64,000 nt of DNA, from NCBI GenBank assembly GCA_018524725.1, contig JAEUWP010000500.1, positions 186,001-250,000 on the forward strand, in the 5' to 3' direction. A program made the position numbers and the translations under genes. Below the pieces are notes generated by a model, which was not told the origin of the DNA, made no database searches, and saw only the letters and a list, made by a program, of their open reading frames with translations. Shown piece by piece: positions 59,194 to 64,000 of this stretch; within the stretch, counting starts at the first letter, position 1, and every line of letters starts with the position of its first letter. The DNA is from Podaxis mareebaensis. Its lineage: Eukaryota > Basidiomycota > Agaricomycetes > Agaricales > Agaricaceae.

Positions 59194-59920
59194 GATTGGT
59201 TAGATGCAGTTTATCTTTTGGATTACTGGGTTCACGATTCTTTTATACTCGAGCTAACTTGAGTGGCTGTCGTATGGAGCTGTCCGGAGGTGACTTGCGC
59301 TGTGCTACTTCCTAATAGACATAAAACCGAAAAGCCCACGGTCTGTACGGAGTCTGCAGCGGGAATTATTATTTGACGGAGATCCACTGACTCGCATGTA
59401 AACTAGTCCACTTCTTGCACTCATCGTGAAACTTCATAGATTTTGGTGTTCGCATTCAAGTTAGATAATAATGAAGTGATCTAAAAATAGGCGCGGGTAT
59501 CGATCAGACCAGGGCTTTGTTGATTGATGCCACTTAACGTCAAACGGAGATGTTTGCCACTCGTACCCTCTCATACCGCCCACCCATTCTCGTCTAAAGA
59601 AGGCCATGTCCGCAACAGATGGGGATGCATCCCCGAAAGGCCCATCGGTCCGTAACAGACTCGTTTACCGACGACACATGCCGTGTTTCAGGCTTTCATC
59701 TGGTCTTCGTGAACCAGGACAGCTCCATTAAAATGCAGTGGCACACATGGTTCTTGACAACATCTGCTTCGATGTTCTCCTGCTGCAGCATTACGCCAAG
59801 GTACGCCCGCTCATAATCAAGTTCCGTTGTTCCTGGTTACACGGATCAGCCAAGAATTTTTTTCTCACCTACTAGTAGAGGAAAAGCGCGTTCGTTTTTC
59901 TTCCTCGTCACCCATCCACC
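59194..59920. promoter_or_regulatory. Divergent intergenic region, desaturase / SulP transporter
   Basis: About 730 bases between oppositely directed start codons, containing both promoters. Short frames inside are not conserved-looking. Confidence 0.45.
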
Positions 59921-62860
59921 ATGAATGTGCTGAAGACGCACACCGCCCGCATCGTCAAGAATGCGCCAGGTCGCCTCTATCGTGCCATACCGGCAGTTGT
60001 ACTGGGAACAATGTTCAACGTTCTTGATGCAGGTACTCCAATTGTGTTCTAAGACAGGCATCCATCTCAATTTGATTCGATAGTGTCAACTGGGCTACTT
60101 CTATTTCCTGCAGAACCAGAGGGCTCTGGAGCTACGCAATTCAGAGACCTCCAGATCCAAGGATTGTCCATGTACATCATGAGGTAGGCAGACTGCTCTC
60201 AGTAGGTTTCTGCCTTCTGACGCGTTGACAACAGTACCATCCTCTCCCAGGTTGCAATGACACTGGGAGGCTCTCGTTTCCCGGGCGCTCTAGGTGCCAT
60301 GTTGATTGAAATCTTGCCGTTCCTACGGGGCGTTGGCAGCGACATTCGGACCGCACTGGGGGCTGATAATCCAGCTCTGGTCCCTACCGTGATGGCAGCA
60401 TATGCCCTAACCAGTTTCCTGACTGGCTTCGTTTTCATCATGCTCGGCATACTCAGGCTCGGAGGTTTGGTATGAAAGTTCTTCCACAGTACTATCTCCG
60501 CAATCTCACGGGCTTCGGTCTATTCTAGGTGGCGTATTTTCCTCAGACTGTACTTACGGGCGCAATCGGTGCAATCGGACTATCCCTCTTCATCTTGGGA
60601 CTCGGCCTTCCCCTCCCCGAATCATCTCCACCCTTGACACTATCCTCTGCTGGTTCCGTCTTGTTCAGCAAAGCACATCTTCCGATCCTCGCTGCGTCCT
60701 TTCTCCCCCCTTTCATACTTTCCGTGACAAAGCGGTCAAAACTTGTCGATCGATGGACTCGAGGCGCTATTCATAGCGCATATTATGTCCCAGCGTACCT
60801 GATCGCCATTCCCGTGATCTTCTGGATTGTCGCAGCGGCGAAAAGGGTTCCGCAAGAGGTGTTGATCACCAATGGCTGGCTGTTCCGCGTCCAGACGCCT
60901 CCCGACCAGCGCGGCATCGGTACCCAATGGATCTACTGGCGAGAATTTGATTTCTCGAAAGTGGAGTGGTGGGCACTCAGGCATGCCATCACGAACATCG
61001 TGCTCCTCGTGGTAATTGGTGTCCTCAACCTGCCGATCTATGTGCCAGCGCTGGGTTTCACGCTCGATGTCCCGTATAGCATGAACCATGAATTCTTAGG
61101 ACAGGGTGTTGCTAATCTTTTAGCTGGTGTTGCAGGAACTGTCCCGAACATCCTGGTGAGCGTTTTCGTGCCATGATGTGCTGCGTCCGCTGACCATCAA
61201 GAAATAGCAATATTCATACTCGGTATTCATCACTAGGGCTCATGGAGGCCGATTCGAATGTGCCATCGTCACGATCCTCACTTTTGTTCTCTTCCTGACG
61301 GCAACTCTTCTGTTGCCGTATGTCCCAACGGTTCTGGCTTCTGCCCTGGTTTTGTTTCTTGGGATCGAGCTTATGATTGAAGCCATCTGGGAGTCTGCTC
61401 AGAGTCTCATTCTCCTTGAGTGGTGTATTGTCATCGGTACACTTTTGTCTTGCACGTTCCTTGGTTTCGCGGAAGGCTTCGGGATAGGTATTGGTGTGGC
61501 GGCTGTGGTATATCTCGTCTTTGGAGTGGTTGATTCGGTGAGTATAGTTGATCCAACTCTCGATTAATAAGACTGATCATGTAATGTTAGAGGGCTCGTG
61601 CTATGCGATGGGAAGAGTGGAATGAAACGCAGAAGTTCCAGCATCATGGAAGCGACACCCCGGTTCCAAAACTCATCTCGCCACTCAATCATACACCCTT
61701 CCCTACGAGTGACATAGAGAGCTCGAGGAGCCTCGGAAGCTTAGTTCCGACCCAAGCGAGCGTCGATGGACTTGCGGACAAGACCAATGCACGCGTGATT
61801 GTCCTCACAGGCTACGTATGTGAGTATAGTTTATTTTTTTTATTATGTAAGGTTTCTTTTGACGAGTTCCCATTTAAAAGTCTTCGCGAGCATCCCGTCT
61901 CTGGAAGCCCAACTTCTTGGCAAGAAGCGACATACACCATTCATTATCGTGGATTTGGCAACTGTCTATCGTTTAGAGACCTCGGCTGCACAGTGCTTCG
62001 ATCGTGCTGTGCGTGACCTGTCGCCTAGGAATGTTACGATGGTACTTTGTGGCGTGGAGAAAGGCAGTGGTGTCCACGCAGATTTCGAACGTGCTGGTGT
62101 CAACATTTTGTTTGATGCAAATCAGTCCGACGAAAAGGGTATAATAGCCTTTCGAACTCGCTCCGAGGCCGCGGATTGGTGTCGCCTCCAGCAAGCAGAA
62201 AAGGACATGATTGCTAAGGAGTATAACACAGAACTTGGTATGAAGATTCTCATCGCTAGCCTAGCGTTTTAATTGACATCTGTGTAGATCTGTCCCGATT
62301 CTACGAATGTTTCTGCGAGTTGTTCGGCTTCCCCGCCACCATACTCGCTGGAGAAACCACTGCAGCCGATCTCAATGCTTCGGTATCAAAGGAACTGCCA
62401 GGTAAAACTGACTCGGACAAGTTTTGGCGTGCTGGAGCTCGGTTGGTCCACTATCCTCCAGGTCATACTATCTATGCAACAGGTACGCTGGTGGCCTTTC
62501 ATTTGAAAACGCGTGACTCACTAGGTACCAGACAACACCGACGATCGCCATGTTTTCATCCTCGAGGGTCAAGCCAAAGTCTTAGCACAATCTGAGATCG
62601 TGCATCGGCCGGCTCTTTATGACTTGATGTTGAAACTGCCAAAGGAGACGTATGTTTACGTCAAAAATCGGATCGTCGCGGATTGGCGAAACAGAGGAAT
62701 GCGAAAAGTTTTGAAGCCAGGAGATGTGGTTTCAAATAAGCAGTTGAGTGGTCGCGATGTATATGTCGTAGCACGAAGTAGATGTTCCGTGGTCGAGGTC
62801 CAGTCTGAGCGCGCAACGCAGGCGTTGGTTGAATGGACCCGTGGCTATAATGGTCACTAG
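59921..62860 (+). CDS. SulP-family transporter with STAS and cyclic-nucleotide-binding-like domains (Vsb1/YGR125W type)
   Basis: Integral membrane anion or amino-acid transporter. Exons read through GT-AG introns, for example VLDA joined to VSTGLLLFPAEP across 60034-60085. The membrane part has about ten helices (SQVAMTLGGSRFPGALGAM; YFPQTVLTGAIGAIGLSLF; ITNIVLLVVIGVLNLPIYV; GFGIGIGVAAVVYLVFGVV). A STAS domain follows (ARVIVLTGYV, then TPFIIVDLATVYRLETSA). The C-terminus resembles a cyclic-nucleotide-binding fold (ARLVHYPPGHTIYAT, then DDRHVFILEGQAKV and VLKPGDVVSNKQ). The architecture matches the yeast vacuolar protein Vsb1 (YGR125W) and bacterial YbaR-type proteins rather than plasma-membrane sulfate permeases, so vacuolar basic amino-acid transport is a better guess than sulfate. 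The start at 59921 is the first in-frame ATG. Confidence 0.85.
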
Positions 62861-64000
62861 ATGTAAATGGCTGCGAATACTGCAAGTCTGTTTTGGGTGA
62901 ATGGGACTGGTTAGATTAAAATATTTAATAGGAGGTACTAGTCAAAAACGGTGGCATGCAGTAAGGGTTATGTCGGTGTATTGATATTATCCCATGAATG
63001 GAACAAGTTCTGCATGTGCGTGATACTCGGAGTCTCTTGGCTATGTTCATGGGTCGAGAAGGTTCCATGGATCCTGATGCAAATGTTGCCTCGTTGACCC
63101 TGGGGCCAGAGTGTACTATTCGAGGCGGTGATCAATGCTTCTAGTCGTTCGTGCTCATGACTTTGTATATTATTATCGAGCGTATACCGTGCTTGTCAAG
63201 AAGCAGTAAGTACCAGCGCTGAGTACCCAGTGGCGGTGATTATGACAGGGGCACCCTTTCACATGATACCACCTATGGTATCTAGCGACTATATCATAGG
63301 GGTATGGATCACAGCGGCAGGGGGCGAGAATAGATTGTCGTGGGGGATGGGAGAAATTGAGAGGCATGCTGAAATGAAGATAAACATATGCTGGGAATAG
63401 AACAGATTCCGAATCAAATACCACCAACACGTTACTTGGTGATAGATCGTGTACAAGGCTTCCAACTGGTGACATTATGGCACTATACTAACTGAGAGTA
63501 AGCGGCGCCGGGCGGGACTTGACGATACCTTGATGCCGACTCTTACCGGTGTCAGCGCGCGAATTGGCGCAATAAGTTCCGTAGGCCAGTCTTGGGTGGC
63601 CAAGAGTCCTTTATTCCTATGATCCGCCGCTCTGGTGAAACACCAGACTCCAGAGTGCCGCTTCCCAGTTGCTCTCTACCGGCCTGATTGAAATCCTTCT
63701 GACTCTTGTTCACGGTGCCAGGCAGAGGAACCCTTACGGAGCTTTCACCCACTGTTTCTCTACAATACTTAGACATATAATGCGTGTTTCAGAAGCCTCA
63801 GCTTGTCCTCTGATATCATCCTTGTATCAAGTTTCCTATCCCCACTTGAAGACCATTTAGCCGTCGATGGGATAAGACGAAGATCCATCTTCATCTGCTT
63901 GATTGTAGCTAAGGGGCTTTTTCCCTGGGTCATTAGCTTTGATTGGGCTTTTGTGTGGTATCCCCCATCCAAACAAGACGCTTGGGGTTGGTCGATTTCT
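62861..64000. other. Intergenic, no gene recognised
   Basis: Contains the 3' UTR of the transporter gene and about 1 kb with only short, overlapping frames. Nothing could be identified. Confidence 0.5.

Overview
The window is nuclear DNA from a filamentous basidiomycete, most likely an Agaricomycete. Genes are broken by many 47-90 nt GT-AG introns, and two C2H2 factor types (a two-finger Msn2-like pair and a split-exon finger gene), the TKL-like kinase and the HNH/PAH multigene families are of the kind seen in mushroom-forming fungi. I cannot name the species from sequence alone.

Left part (1-24 kb): a minus-strand two-finger zinc-finger factor (4288-6604) and a plus-strand paralog (17547-18746) point away from each other across about 11 kb with no supportable gene. 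They are followed by adenosine kinase (19580-20965) and a third C2H2 factor (21683-23742, minus).

Central housekeeping block (24-40 kb): dynactin p150-Glued (24264-28990, minus) and the TORC1 subunit Raptor/Kog1 (29309-34592, plus) diverge from about 320 bp. Next comes an intronless 859-residue protein (35438-38017, minus) that joins a 2H phosphoesterase-like domain, a helical linker, a Cys-based dual-specificity phosphatase domain, a P-loop polynucleotide-kinase-like domain and a Rnl2-type RNA ligase. It diverges from an RCC1-like propeller gene (38177-39562) that may be the Ats1/Kti13 orthologue. This four-domain RNA end-healing and sealing protein is the most unusual gene in the window.

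Accessory block (40-57.5 kb): an HNH_2-like gene family occurs three times (A, plus, broken; B, minus, intact; C, plus, both catalytic histidines lost). A single-PAH mini-Sin3-like gene occurs twice (one intact, one frameshifted). A duplicated tail of the neighbouring ABCA-type transporter and a 176-bp MITE with TA target duplication also lie here; three related empty sites show the MITE is younger than the duplications. The transporter (44917-50581, minus), Swi5 (51083-51568) and a TKL-like kinase (51929-54239) sit among these copies.

Right part (57.5-64 kb): an intronless membrane fatty-acid-desaturase-like gene (58099-59193, minus) diverges from a SulP-STAS-cNMP-binding transporter (59921-62860, plus). 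The last 1.1 kb shows no gene.

Exon boundaries were inferred by eye from GT-AG signals and reading-frame continuity, and need transcript support.
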